The translations under genes were made by a program, and so were the position numbers. This document shows, piece by piece, positions 37,094-45,404 of a stretch of 64,000 nt of DNA. The notes beneath the pieces are model-generated. The model was given only the letters and a program-made list of their open reading frames with translations. It made no database searches and was not told the origin of the DNA. The stretch comes from DASSUW01 sp963774155 (GTDB lineage: Bacteria; Actinomycetota; Thermoleophilia; Solirubrobacterales; Solirubrobacteraceae), in assembly GCA_963774155.1 (NCBI GenBank), contig CAVZDW010000003.1, positions 124,001 through 188,000 on the forward strand. Direction: 5' to 3'. Within the stretch, counting starts at the first letter, position 1, and each line of letters starts with the position of its first letter.

Positions 37094-38119
37094 GTGGCTG
37101 AGTTGACTCGTCGACGCCTGCTCGCCGGATCGCTCGCTGCGACCGGCGGAGCGGCCCTGCTCCACAGCACCGTCCCCCACTCCCACCCGTGGGAGGCCGA
37201 GGCCGCCGCGCAGCACCACGCGGGCCACTCGGACACCGGACACGCCGACTTCCGCGACGGCCGCACGGTCGATCACGTCGCCAACGGCTTCGATCCCCAC
37301 GAGATGCTGCGCGACTTCGACTGGGGCAAGACCACGCGCATGGCCAGCGGGCGCGTGCTCCGCGAGTGGGAGCTCTACGCGGTCGACAAGGAGATCGAGG
37401 TCGCGCCGGGCGTGGTCTTCGCGGCCTGGACCTACAACCAGCGGATCCCCGGCCCGACGCTGCGGTGCCGCGAGGGCGAGCGCCTGCGGATCACGTTCGT
37501 CAACGGGTCACAGCACCCGCACACCATCCACTTCCACGGCATCCACCCGGCCGAGATGGACGGCGTGCCGGGCAACGGCGCCGGCCAGATCGAGCCCGGC
37601 GACCGCACGGTCTACGAGTTCGACGCGCTCCCCGCCGGCCTGCACCTCTACCACTGCCACGTCCGGCCGCTGGCCGAGCACATCGCCAAGGGCCTCTACG
37701 GCGCCTTCATCGTCGACCCGGCGGACGGGCGCGAGGAGGCCGACGAGATGATCATGGTGATCAACGGGTTCGACACGAACTTCGACCGCGCGAACGAGTT
37801 CTACGCGGCCAACTCGATCCCCTTCGCGTACATGAACCAGCCGATCGTGGCCAAGCGCGACGAGCTGGTCCGGGTCTATCTCGTCAACGTGCTCGAGTAC
37901 GACCTCATCAACTCGTTCCACCTGCACGGGAACCTCTTCCACTACTACCCGACCGGCACGTCGAAGACCCCGTCCGAGTTCACCGACACGGTGATGCTCT
38001 GCCAGGGCCAGCGGGGCATCCTCGAGTGGCGCTTCCCGCACGCCGGCAAGTTCATGTTCCACGCGCACCAGTCCGAGTTCACCGAGCTCGGGTGGCAGGG
38101 CTTCTTCGAGGTCGTGTGA
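37094..38119 (+). CDS. Tat-exported two-domain multicopper oxidase
   Basis: 341 residues from a GTG. A Tat-type signal (TRRRLLAGSLAATGGAAL) precedes a His-rich stretch (residues 24-50). Cupredoxin domain 1 has H146/H148 (TIHFHGIH) and the type 1 copper cluster H187-C188-H189 with H196 (LYHCHVRPLAEH). Domain 2 has H276/H278 (SFHLHGNLFH) and H323/H325 (MFHAHQSEF) but no cysteine, so type 1 copper is only in domain 1, as in nitrite-reductase-like and some small laccases. Start overlaps the regulator box; the stop overlaps the ZIP gene (TGATG). The role is probably metal-ion (Mn/Fe/Cu) oxidation given its partners, but phenol oxidase or nitrite reductase remain possible. Confidence 0.88.
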   Translation: MAELTRRRLLAGSLAATGGAALLHSTVPHSHPWEAEAAAQHHAGHSDTGHADFRDGRTVDHVANGFDPHEMLRDFDWGKTTRMASGRVLREWELYAVDKEIEVAPGVVFAAWTYNQRIPGPTLRCREGERLRITFVNGSQHPHTIHFHGIHPAEMDGVPGNGAGQIEPGDRTVYEFDALPAGLHLYHCHVRPLAEHIAKGLYGAFIVDPADGREEADEMIMVINGFDTNFDRANEFYAANSIPFAYMNQPIVAKRDELVRVYLVNVLEYDLINSFHLHGNLFHYYPTGTSKTPSEFTDTVMLCQGQRGILEWRFPHAGKFMFHAHQSEFTELGWQGFFEVV

Positions 38120-39300
38120 TGGAGGCGCGCGCGGCCACCGCCGGCGGGATGCGCTACCCCGCGTGGCTGCTCGGGCTCGTCCCGCTGCTGCTGATCGTCG
38201 CGGCCGTCGGCGCCTTCACGCTGCTCGGCGGGCCCGGGCTGGGCGAGCGCCGCGGGCCGCCGGTCGAGGAGCTGGCGGTGGAGCGGACGAAGCTCGAGCC
38301 GGGCGTGATCGAGATGACCGTGCGCAACGACGGCCCGGACGAGGTCTTCATCGCCCAGGCCGTGGTCAACGACGCGCTCGCGCAGTTCTCGGGCGCGGAC
38401 GCCCCGATCGGGCGGCTGGAGACGGCGACGGTGCGGATCCAGCAGCCGTGGGTGGAGGGCGAGGCGTACGAGGTCGCGCTCGTCACCGGCAGCGGCGGGA
38501 CGTTCGCCCACGAGATCCCGGTGGCGGTCGCCACCCCCGAGAACGACCTCTCGTTCTTCGGGCTGATGGCGCTGCTCGGCATCTACGTCGGGGTGATCCC
38601 GGTGGCGCTCGGCATGCTCTGGCTGCCGTGGGTCCGGCGCATCCCGCCGCGCTGGCTGCGCGTGGTGATGGCGCTGACCGTCGGGCTGCTGGCGTTCCTG
38701 GCCATCGACGCGACGCTCGAGGGCTTCGAGCTTGCCGCCGAGGGCTCGCAGGCGTTCGGGGGCGCCGGGCTCGTGGTGCTCGGCGCCGTGGCCGCCTTCC
38801 TGCTCCTGACCGGCGCTTCGCAGTTGGTCGCGCAGCGCAGTCGAGGTGCCACGGGAGGCACGCTCGCGCTGCTCGTGGCGGTCGGCATCGGCCTGCACAA
38901 CCTCGGCGAGGGAGTGGCCATCGGGTCGGCGTACTCCGTCGGGGCGCTGGCGCTGGGCGCGTTCCTGGTCGTCGGCTTCGCCCTGCACAACACGACCGAG
39001 GGGCTCGCCATCGTCGCCCCGATCGCCAATCTTCGGCCGTCGGTCGGCCGCCTGGCCGCGCTCGGGCTGATCGCCGGGGCCCCGGCCGTGCTCGGCGCGT
39101 GGATCGGCGCGGCGGCGTTCAACGCCAGCCTGGCCGCCTTCCTCTTCGGCTTCGGCGCGGGGGCGATCGTCCAGGTCATCGTGCAGCTCGCCCCCACGTT
39201 GCGCGACGAGGCGGGGCGTACCCTGCATCCGGCGGCGGTCGGAGGGCTGCTGGCGGGTATGGCGCTGATGTTCACGACGGGACTGCTGGTGAGCGTGTGA
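38119..39300 (+). CDS. ZIP-family metal transporter with N-terminal extracytoplasmic domain
   Basis: 393 residues. One membrane anchor (about 14-37) is followed by an Ig/cupredoxin-like extracytoplasmic domain (about 48-140; VEELAVERTKLEPGVIEMTV), then a ZIP-type permease with the two metal-site helices GLHNLGEGVAIGS (H260, E264) and ALHNTTEGLAIVA (H290, E294). ZIP proteins move divalent metals (Zn, Fe, Mn) into the cytoplasm; the fused outside domain is unusual and may receive metal from the oxidase. Coupled at both ends to its neighbours by overlapping stop/start codons. Confidence 0.88.
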   Translation: MEARAATAGGMRYPAWLLGLVPLLLIVAAVGAFTLLGGPGLGERRGPPVEELAVERTKLEPGVIEMTVRNDGPDEVFIAQAVVNDALAQFSGADAPIGRLETATVRIQQPWVEGEAYEVALVTGSGGTFAHEIPVAVATPENDLSFFGLMALLGIYVGVIPVALGMLWLPWVRRIPPRWLRVVMALTVGLLAFLAIDATLEGFELAAEGSQAFGGAGLVVLGAVAAFLLLTGASQLVAQRSRGATGGTLALLVAVGIGLHNLGEGVAIGSAYSVGALALGAFLVVGFALHNTTEGLAIVAPIANLRPSVGRLAALGLIAGAPAVLGAWIGAAAFNASLAAFLFGFGAGAIVQVIVQLAPTLRDEAGRTLHPAAVGGLLAGMALMFTTGLLVSV

Positions 39301-39968
39301 CGGGTTCGTCCGAAGCGGTAGAGAACTACGCCAAGGCGATCTACTCGCTCCAGCACCGCGGGGGCGGCGAGCCCGTGGCCACCAACGACCTGGCCGACCG
39401 GCTCGAGGTCACCCCGGCCTCGGCGTCGGGGATGATCAAGAAGCTCGCCGACCTCGGGCTCGTGGCACACGTCCCGTACCGCGGCGTGCAGCTCACGCAC
39501 GAGGGCGAGCGGCTCGCGCTCGAGGTGCTCCGCCACCACCGGCTGCTCGAGCTCTATCTCGCCACCCAGCTCGACGTGCCGTGGGACCGCGTGCACGAGG
39601 AGGCCGAAGCGCTCGAGCACGTGCTCTCGGAGGATCTCGAGGCGCGGATCGCGGCCAAGCTCGGCAACCCGACGCACGACCCCCACGGCGACCCGATCCC
39701 CGACGAGCGGCTGCAGATCGACGAGACCGCGAGCCGGAGCCTCTCCAGCCTCGGCATCGGCGACCGCGGCCGCTTCGTCCGCGTCTCGGACTCCGATCCG
39801 GCCATGCTCCGGTACCTCACCGAGCGCGGCGTGGCGCTGGGCGACTGCTTCGAGGTGCTCGACGTCCAGCCGTTCGGCGGGCCGCTGACCGTGCGGTTCG
39901 GCGACAGCCTGCAGGTCCTCGGCGGGGCGCTGGCCGCCGCCATGCGCGTCGAGCTCGACTCACAGTGA
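39297..39968 (+). CDS. DtxR/MntR-family metal-dependent regulator
   Basis: 223 residues from a GTG overlapping the ZIP stop (GTGA). The N-terminal winged helix (AVENYAKAIYSLQHR; RLEVTPASASGMIKKLADLG) and the dimerisation domain with RHHRLLELYLA and HEEAEALEHVLSEDLEARI carry the His/Glu metal ligands. A C-terminal SH3-like FeoA domain follows (FEVLDVQPFGGPLTVRFG). It is IdeR-like in length. It likely represses the operon through the palindrome at 37070-37086 when metal is abundant. Converges with and overlaps the glycosyltransferase gene by 9 bases. Confidence 0.93.
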   Translation: MTGSSEAVENYAKAIYSLQHRGGGEPVATNDLADRLEVTPASASGMIKKLADLGLVAHVPYRGVQLTHEGERLALEVLRHHRLLELYLATQLDVPWDRVHEEAEALEHVLSEDLEARIAAKLGNPTHDPHGDPIPDERLQIDETASRSLSSLGIGDRGRFVRVSDSDPAMLRYLTERGVALGDCFEVLDVQPFGGPLTVRFGDSLQVLGGALAAAMRVELDSQ

Positions 39969-41801
39969 CCTGAGCTCATCGGCCAGGCCCTGGAGGTCGT
40001 AGAGGCCGTCGACGCTGCTGACCGGCGTGCCGACCTGCTCCACCGCGGCCATGACCTCGGTGGCGCCGATCCGGCTGTCGTTGCCCAGCCCGTTGGCGCC
40101 GCTGGTGAGGACGTAGCGGATGCGGCCGTCCTCGACGGCGTCCGCGAGCCAGTCGGTGCTGACCTGACTCTCGCGGCCCGAGAAGCCGCCGATGGCGGCG
40201 ACGTCGGCGCCCGAGGTGATGAGCGAGCCGGCGGCGCCGGACTGGCTGGAGACGGCGATGGTGCCGCCGCCGTTGGCCTGGGCGTATGCGACGGCGGCGC
40301 TGACCGACGACGTGTCGCCGCCGAACAGGTTCCCGCCGCCTCCGCCGGTCGGACCCGCGCCACCGCCGCCCGGACCGCCGAACCCCGCGGTCGCGGCCGG
40401 GCCGCCCGCCGGGAACGTGCTGCTGGTCGCGTATCCGAGCGTCTGGAAGGACCACGAGGCGGGCACGGCCAGGAGCAGCGCGATCGCGGCGGTGGCCACC
40501 CAGGTGCGGCCCTCCTTGCCGAACACGTCGGCGGCCAGCAGCACCGCCGCGGCGGCGCCGCCGGCCGCGATCCACCACGCGTCCCCGCCGAGGACGAGCA
40601 CCTCGGTCGCGACGGCGGCGAGGATGACCGCGGGGGCGGCGATCCGCCCGCGGGCGGCGACCACGGCGGCACCGGCCAGCGCGGCGGTCAGCGGCGCGAG
40701 CTGGGCCACGTAGTAGGGGTGGAAGATGCCCTCGGCGCCGCTGAAGGCGACGGCCGTGGTGGCGAAGGCGCCGCCGACGGCGATCAGCCACCCGGTGCGC
40801 GCGTCGGCACGGCGCAGGCGGGTGGAGACGAGCAGGACCACGCCGGTCGCCGCGGCGGCGCCGATCAGCCAGCCGCCCTGGCCGCCGAGCGCCTCGTTGA
40901 AGAGGCGGAAGAGACCGGGGTCGCCGCCGAAGACACCGCCACCGCCGCCACCACCGCCGCCGCCCGGTCCGCCGTCCTGGCCGAGCAGGCGGCCGAGGCC
41001 GTTGTAGCCGAGGATCAGCGACCAGATGCTGTTGTCGCTCGTGCCCGAGATCCAGGGCCGGTCGGCCGCGGGCGTGAGCCACATGAGCAGCGGCCAGGCG
41101 AGGCCGACGGCGGCCATCGCGGCGCCGCCGGCGGCGAGCTGGCGGACGGCGATCGCGCGCCCGCGGGGCGCGACCCACAGGTACGCGGCCACGATGGCGG
41201 GCACGACCATCAGCGCCGCCGCCATCTTGGCCTCGAAGCCGAGGCCGACGAAGACGCCGGCCAGGACCAGCCAGCGGGTGCGGCCGTCGTCCAGCCCGCG
41301 GACGATCGCCCACAGCGCGCCGGTGCAGCAGAGCACGAGCAGCGCGTCCGGGTTGTTGTGCCGCGCGATGGCGACCGTGACGGGCGTGAGGACGAGCACG
41401 AGGCCGGCGACGAAGCCCGCCGCGCGGCCGAAGCGGCGGCGCGTGAGGTCGTAGGTCAGGCCGACGGTCGCGACGCCCATGAGCGCCTGCGGGACGAGCA
41501 GGCTCCATGAGCTGAAGCCGAACACGCGCGCGGACAGGGCCTGGACCCACAGCGCGAGCGGCGGCTTGTCGACGGTCATCACGCCGGAGACGTCGAACGA
41601 GCCGTAGAGGAAGGCGTGCCAGCTCGTGCTCATCGAGCGCACGGCGGCGCTGTAGTACTCGTTGGCGTAGCCGTTCTGGTCGAGCGCCCACAGGTAGAGG
41701 ACGGCGGCGAGCGCGAGCAGGCCGGCGAGCTCGGGCCGCGGCAGAGCGAGCGAGATCGCCCGCGTACGGCGTGCGGGCAGCGGGAGCGGAGTCGAAGACA
41801 T
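39960..41801 (-). CDS. GT39/ArnT-like polytopic membrane glycosyltransferase
   Basis: 613 residues with about 11-12 membrane helices. The first outer loop has the GT-C signature (YANEYYSAAVRSMSTSW; GVMTVDKPPLALWVQALSAR), where the acidic DKPP motif is typical of PMT/ArnT-like enzymes using polyprenyl-phosphate sugars. It contains glycine-rich spacers, including an uninterrupted run of ten Gly near residue 285 and a second near 470, and a C-terminal soluble domain. It would transfer a sugar to a cell-envelope acceptor outside the membrane. It is divergent from the GT2-GtrA gene, which could supply the lipid-linked donor. Confidence 0.9.
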   Translation of the reverse strand: MSSTPLPLPARRTRAISLALPRPELAGLLALAAVLYLWALDQNGYANEYYSAAVRSMSTSWHAFLYGSFDVSGVMTVDKPPLALWVQALSARVFGFSSWSLLVPQALMGVATVGLTYDLTRRRFGRAAGFVAGLVLVLTPVTVAIARHNNPDALLVLCCTGALWAIVRGLDDGRTRWLVLAGVFVGLGFEAKMAAALMVVPAIVAAYLWVAPRGRAIAVRQLAAGGAAMAAVGLAWPLLMWLTPAADRPWISGTSDNSIWSLILGYNGLGRLLGQDGGPGGGGGGGGGGVFGGDPGLFRLFNEALGGQGGWLIGAAAATGVVLLVSTRLRRADARTGWLIAVGGAFATTAVAFSGAEGIFHPYYVAQLAPLTAALAGAAVVAARGRIAAPAVILAAVATEVLVLGGDAWWIAAGGAAAAVLLAADVFGKEGRTWVATAAIALLLAVPASWSFQTLGYATSSTFPAGGPAATAGFGGPGGGGAGPTGGGGGNLFGGDTSSVSAAVAYAQANGGGTIAVSSQSGAAGSLITSGADVAAIGGFSGRESQVSTDWLADAVEDGRIRYVLTSGANGLGNDSRIGATEVMAAVEQVGTPVSSVDGLYDLQGLADELRSL

Positions 41802-41844
41802 GCCGGGAGCTTCGGCGGGGTCTGCGAGAGCGGCCTGTGACGAG

Positions 41845-41886
41845 CCTGGGAGTTCCCTGAGCGGGCGCTCTCAGGGAACGCTCAGC
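41845..41886. promoter_or_regulatory. Divergent tandem CTCAGG boxes between the GT39 and GT2 genes
   Basis: The perfect inverted repeat TTCCCTGAG (41853-41861) / CTCAGGGAA (41870-41878) is extended on each side by a second half-site exactly 11 bases away. Facing GT39, CTCAGG and CCCAGG (complement 41856-41861 and 41845-41850); facing GT2, CTCAGG (41870) and CTCAGC (41881). 11-bp direct repeats are the usual binding format of OmpR/PhoB regulators. The same layout precedes the intradiol dioxygenase next to an OmpR-type regulator gene. Confidence 0.65.
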
Positions 41887-41930
41887 GTGCTCCGAGGCGG
41901 TTCGCACGGTCGGCGCCGACCGTAGTGGCC

Positions 41931-43091
41931 ATGACCGCCCTCGCGCACCGACCGGTCCTCGCCGGCCCCCAGGTCGAGGTCGTCGTTCCCGTCTACAACG
42001 AGGAGGCCGCGCTCGCGCTGAGCGTGCGGCGCCTCCATCGCTACCTGTCGGCCGAGTTCCCGTTCACGTGGCGGATCGTCATCGCCGACAACGCGAGCAC
42101 GGATCGCACCCCGGCGGTCGCGGCGACGCTCGCGCGCGAGCTCCCCTCGGTGCGCTGGATGCGGCTCGAGCAGAAGGGCCGCGGGCGGGCGCTGCGCGCG
42201 GCCTGGGCGGCATCCGACGCGCAGGTCGTCTCCTACATGGACGTCGACCTCTCGACGGACCTGCGCGCGCTCCTCCCCCTCGTCGCGCCGCTGCTCTCCG
42301 GCCACAGCGACCTGGCCATCGGCACGCGGCTCGCCCATGGCGCCCGCGTGGTCCGCGGGCCGAAGCGCGAGCTGATCTCGCGCGCGTACAACGGCCTGCT
42401 GCGGTTCTCGCTGCGGGCGCGGTTCAGCGACGCGCAGTGCGGCTTCAAGGCCGTGCGGGCCGAGCTCGTCCCGGAGCTGCTCCCGGCCGTCCGCGACGAG
42501 ACCTGGTTCTTCGACACCGAGCTGCTCGTGACCGCCCAGCGCCGCGGGCTGCGGATCCACGAGGTGCCCGTCGACTGGATCGACGATCCGGACTCGCGCG
42601 TGCACATCGTGCGCACCGCGATCGACGACCTGCGCGGGGTGGCGCGGCTGATGGCCGCCTCGCCGGTGGCTCGCTTCATGGCCGTCGGCGTCCTGTCCAC
42701 GCTGGCCCACGGGCTGCTCTTCCTCGCCCTCCTCGGTGCGCTGGGCGCGCTGGCCGCCAATGCGGTCGCCTTGACGCTGACGACGGTCGGCAACACCGCA
42801 CTGAACCGCCGCTACACGTTCCGGGTCCGCGGCCGGGCCGGGGTTCTCCGACACCAGTTCCGCGGCGGCCTCGTCTTCGTCCTGACCCTGGCGCTGACCA
42901 ACGGCGCCCTGCTCGTCCTGCACGGCATCGACTCCACGCCCGCGAGCTGGGTCGAGCTCGCCGTCCTCGTCGCGGCCAACCTGACCGCGACGGTCACCCG
43001 CTTCATCGCCATGAGGACCTGGGTCTTCGCCCACGGCCGGCGGCATGACACCACCCCCCGAATCATCACCACCGACAGGAGCCCCGCATGA
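41931..43091 (+). CDS. GT2 glycosyltransferase fused to GtrA-like membrane domain
   Basis: 386 residues (ATG 41931; a GTG at 41925 would add two). N-terminal GT-A domain: EVVVPVYNEEAALALSV, DNASTDRTPAVAA and the metal-binding SYMDVDLSTDLRAL; it resembles dolichol-phosphate mannose synthases. The C-terminal about 130 residues form four helices of a GtrA/DPMS-TM domain (ARFMAVGVLSTLAHGLLFLA; GNTALNRRYTFRVRG). Predicted to make a polyprenyl-phosphate sugar for the divergent GT39 enzyme. Overlaps the next gene (ATGA). Confidence 0.92.
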   Translation: MTALAHRPVLAGPQVEVVVPVYNEEAALALSVRRLHRYLSAEFPFTWRIVIADNASTDRTPAVAATLARELPSVRWMRLEQKGRGRALRAAWAASDAQVVSYMDVDLSTDLRALLPLVAPLLSGHSDLAIGTRLAHGARVVRGPKRELISRAYNGLLRFSLRARFSDAQCGFKAVRAELVPELLPAVRDETWFFDTELLVTAQRRGLRIHEVPVDWIDDPDSRVHIVRTAIDDLRGVARLMAASPVARFMAVGVLSTLAHGLLFLALLGALGALAANAVALTLTTVGNTALNRRYTFRVRGRAGVLRHQFRGGLVFVLTLALTNGALLVLHGIDSTPASWVELAVLVAANLTATVTRFIAMRTWVFAHGRRHDTTPRIITTDRSPA

Positions 43092-43552
43092 GTCCCGCCC
43101 ATCGCAAGATCGCCGTCTTCGTCGGCGCAGCCGCCCTCGCGGCCGGCGCCGGGATCGGCGTCGCCGCCGGCGGTGATTCCGCCGCGTCCGGCGCCCAGCC
43201 GTCCTCGAGCCAGCCGGGCTTCCGCGGCGGGCCGGGTGGCGGCGGCCCGGACGGCGGCGGTCCGGACGGCGGCGGCTTCGGCGCTCGCGGCGGCGTCGAC
43301 CTCAGCGCCGCGGCCGAGGAGCTCGGCGTGTCCGAGGACCGCCTCTCGCAGGCGCTCGACGCGGCTCGCCAGGACGCCGCCGCGGCCGGCACCCGCCCCG
43401 ACCCGTCCGCCATCACCAAGGCCCTCGCCGCCGACCTCGGCGTCTCCGTCGACAAGGTCGAGGCCGCCCTCGACGCCCTCATGCCGGGGCGAGGCCACGG
43501 CCGCGAAGCCCCGCCGGACGGCACGACACCGCCCGACACCACCCCCTCCTAA
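43088..43552 (+). CDS. Glycine-rich exported protein with two helical repeats
   Basis: 154 residues. Signal peptide (HRKIAVFVGAAALAAGAGIG), then a Gly/Pro/Asp-rich low-complexity linker (about 45-70). Two similar helical units follow (AAAEELGVSEDRLSQALDAA and ALAADLGVSVDKVEAALDAL), and a Thr/Pro tail. Such repeats occur in actinobacterial exported proteins of unknown role. Translationally coupled to the GT2 gene, so possibly the substrate of the glycosyltransferases; this is inference. Confidence 0.75.
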   Translation: MSPAHRKIAVFVGAAALAAGAGIGVAAGGDSAASGAQPSSSQPGFRGGPGGGGPDGGGPDGGGFGARGGVDLSAAAEELGVSEDRLSQALDAARQDAAAAGTRPDPSAITKALAADLGVSVDKVEAALDALMPGRGHGREAPPDGTTPPDTTPS

Positions 43553-43566
43553 CCCTCAACCACCCT

Positions 43567-43625
43567 CCAAAAGGGGTCAGACCCCGTCACGGGTATGAGG
43601 CGTGATGGGGTCAGACCCCCCTTGG
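43567..43625. repeat. Cruciform with two GGGGTCAGACCCC palindromes
   Basis: Two copies of the perfect palindrome GGGGTC-A-GACCCC (43573-43585 and 43607-43619) lie in larger mirror-image arms (43567-43590 and 43602-43625), so the whole unit can fold as one long hairpin. From memory, this palindrome is common in intergenic regions of many bacteria and resembles REP elements. It could terminate transcription of the preceding operon. Confidence 0.8.
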
Positions 43626-43648
43626 TGTGGCGGTAGCCTCGCTGGGTC

Positions 43649-43954
43649 GTGGCCACCGCCGACCTCACCGTGATCGCCCTCGGCCGGCCGGACGCCAGTG
43701 CGTCGGCCTACATCGCCGAGATCCAGCGGCGGCTTGCCGCGCAGGACCGCGTCCGGTACTCGCTCCACGCCATGGGCACCTCGCTCGAGGGGACCACGGC
43801 GGACATCCTCGCGATCGTCGGTGAGCTCCATGCCGTCCCGTTCGAGCAGGGCGCCCCGCGCGTCTACACGGTGCTCAAGCTCGACGAGCGCCGTGACCGC
43901 GAGCAGACGCTCGAGGACAAGGTCGCCTCGGTCCGCCGCCTGCTCGACGGCTGA
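43649..43954 (+). CDS. MTH1187/YkoF-like thiamine-binding family protein
   Basis: 101 residues from a GTG. It has the ferredoxin-like beta-alpha-beta layout of the MTH1187 family (ATADLTVIALGRPDASASAY; VRYSLHAMGTSLEGTTADIL; PRVYTVLKLDERRD). Family members bind thiamine or its precursors and form tetramers; the role in this organism is unknown. Flanked by the GGGGTCAGACCCC element and the convergent histidine kinase. Confidence 0.85.
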   Translation: MATADLTVIALGRPDASASAYIAEIQRRLAAQDRVRYSLHAMGTSLEGTTADILAIVGELHAVPFEQGAPRVYTVLKLDERRDREQTLEDKVASVRRLLDG

Positions 43955-43974
43955 CGACCACGAACGTCGCGCCG

Positions 43975-45397
43975 CTAGGCGGCCGGGAGGCGGACGCTGA
44001 ACACGGCTCCGCCGCCGTCGGCGTTCGCCCCGGAGACCTCGCCGTCGTGGGCGTCGACGATCGCGGCGACGATGGCCAGGCCGAGGCCGGCTCCCGCCTT
44101 GCCGCGCTCGCGGCCCCCCTCGGCGCGCCAGAAGCGCTCGAACAGCTCGCCGGCGTCCTCGGTCGGCAGGCCCGGGCCGTGGTCGCGGACGTCGATCCGC
44201 ACCGTGCCGTCCGAGCCGGCCACGCAGGACGTCGACCGGCGTGCCCGCCGGCGTGTGGACGAGCGCGTTCCTCAGCAGGTTGCCGAGGACCTGCCGGAGC
44301 TGGTGCGCGTCACCGCGCACGACCGCCGGCCCGGGGCCCTCGGCGGACAGCGAGATCGTGCGGTCGGGCGCGGTGGCCCGCGCGTCGTGGACGGCGTCGG
44401 AGACGAGGGACGACACGTCGACCGCCGTGTGCGGCGCCTCGGCGATCTCGTCGAGGCGCGCCAGCGTGAGCAGGTCCTCGACGAGCACGCCCATGCGCGT
44501 GGCCTCGCCCTCGATCCGCGCCATCGCGCGTGCCACCTCGTCGGGCGACGAGGCGGCGCCCATGCGGAACAGCTCGGCGTAGCCGCGGATCGAGGCCAGC
44601 GGCGTCCGCAGCTCGTGCGAGGCGTCGGCCAGGAAGGTGCGGAGGCGGTCCTCGCTCGCCTGGCGCTGGGCGAACGCGCCCTCGAGCCGGTCGAGCATGG
44701 CGTTGAAGGCCAACCCCAATCGCCCGACCTCGCTCCGCGGATCGGTCGCCTCGACGCGATGGGAGAGGTCGCCGCCGGCGATGGCGCCGGCGGTGTGGCC
44801 GATCCGGTCCAGCGGCAGCAACCCCACGCGCACGACGACCCAGGCCACCAGCCCGAGCAGCACGAGGATGCCCGCGATGACCAGCGACTCCTGGAGCAGC
44901 AGCCGGTTCAGCGTGGCGTCGATGTCGGTCAGCGGCGCGGCGACGATGGTGATCCCGCCGTCACCGTTGCGGTCGGCCTGGGCGTACACGCGGTAGCGCG
45001 ACTCGTCGCCGTTCTGCCCGTTCACCGTGAACGGCTTGCCCAGCGGGACCTCGGCGGGCAGCGCCGGGTCCGCGCTGCTCTCCTGGTCGTAGTCGAAGAC
45101 CCGGGCGTAGTCGACGTTGCCGTCGGCGTCCCGGTGCTCGGCGTAGGTGCCCGGAGGGAGCCCGGCCCCGGGGGGCGGACCGCCGCCCCCGCGCGGCCGC
45201 CGCGCCGGACCGTCGTCGCCGTCGTCGCCCACCCCGAAGGCGCCCGCCGCCGCCGGCGGCGCCGCCGCGATCTGGTCGTCGAGCCGATCGAGCAGGAACG
45301 AGCGCTGGCCGACGTACGTGATGCCGCCGAGGAGCACCAGCCCGACCGCGGCGAGGACGAGGACCGAGGCCAGCAGGCGGGCGCGGAGCGAGTGCAC
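43975..45397 (-). CDS. HAMP-containing sensor histidine kinase, apparent +1 frameshift before the G boxes
   Basis: About 473 residues if repaired. GTG start. Two membrane helices (about 7-29 and 170-192) flank an extracytoplasmic sensor with Gly/Pro- and Asp-rich stretches. Then HAMP, the H box (ADASHELRTPLASIRGYAEL, His261) and the N box (LGNLLRNALVHTPAG). Near 44,225 the sequence continues in the next frame (VAGSDGTVRIDVRDHGPGLP; GAGLGLAIVAAIVDAHDG), which supplies the ATP-binding G boxes. Length is 1 mod 3, so one extra base; unrepaired, the kinase would lack ATP binding. It partners the response regulator encoded 7 bases upstream. Confidence 0.87.
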
Positions 45398-45404
45398 CGA
45401 ACTC

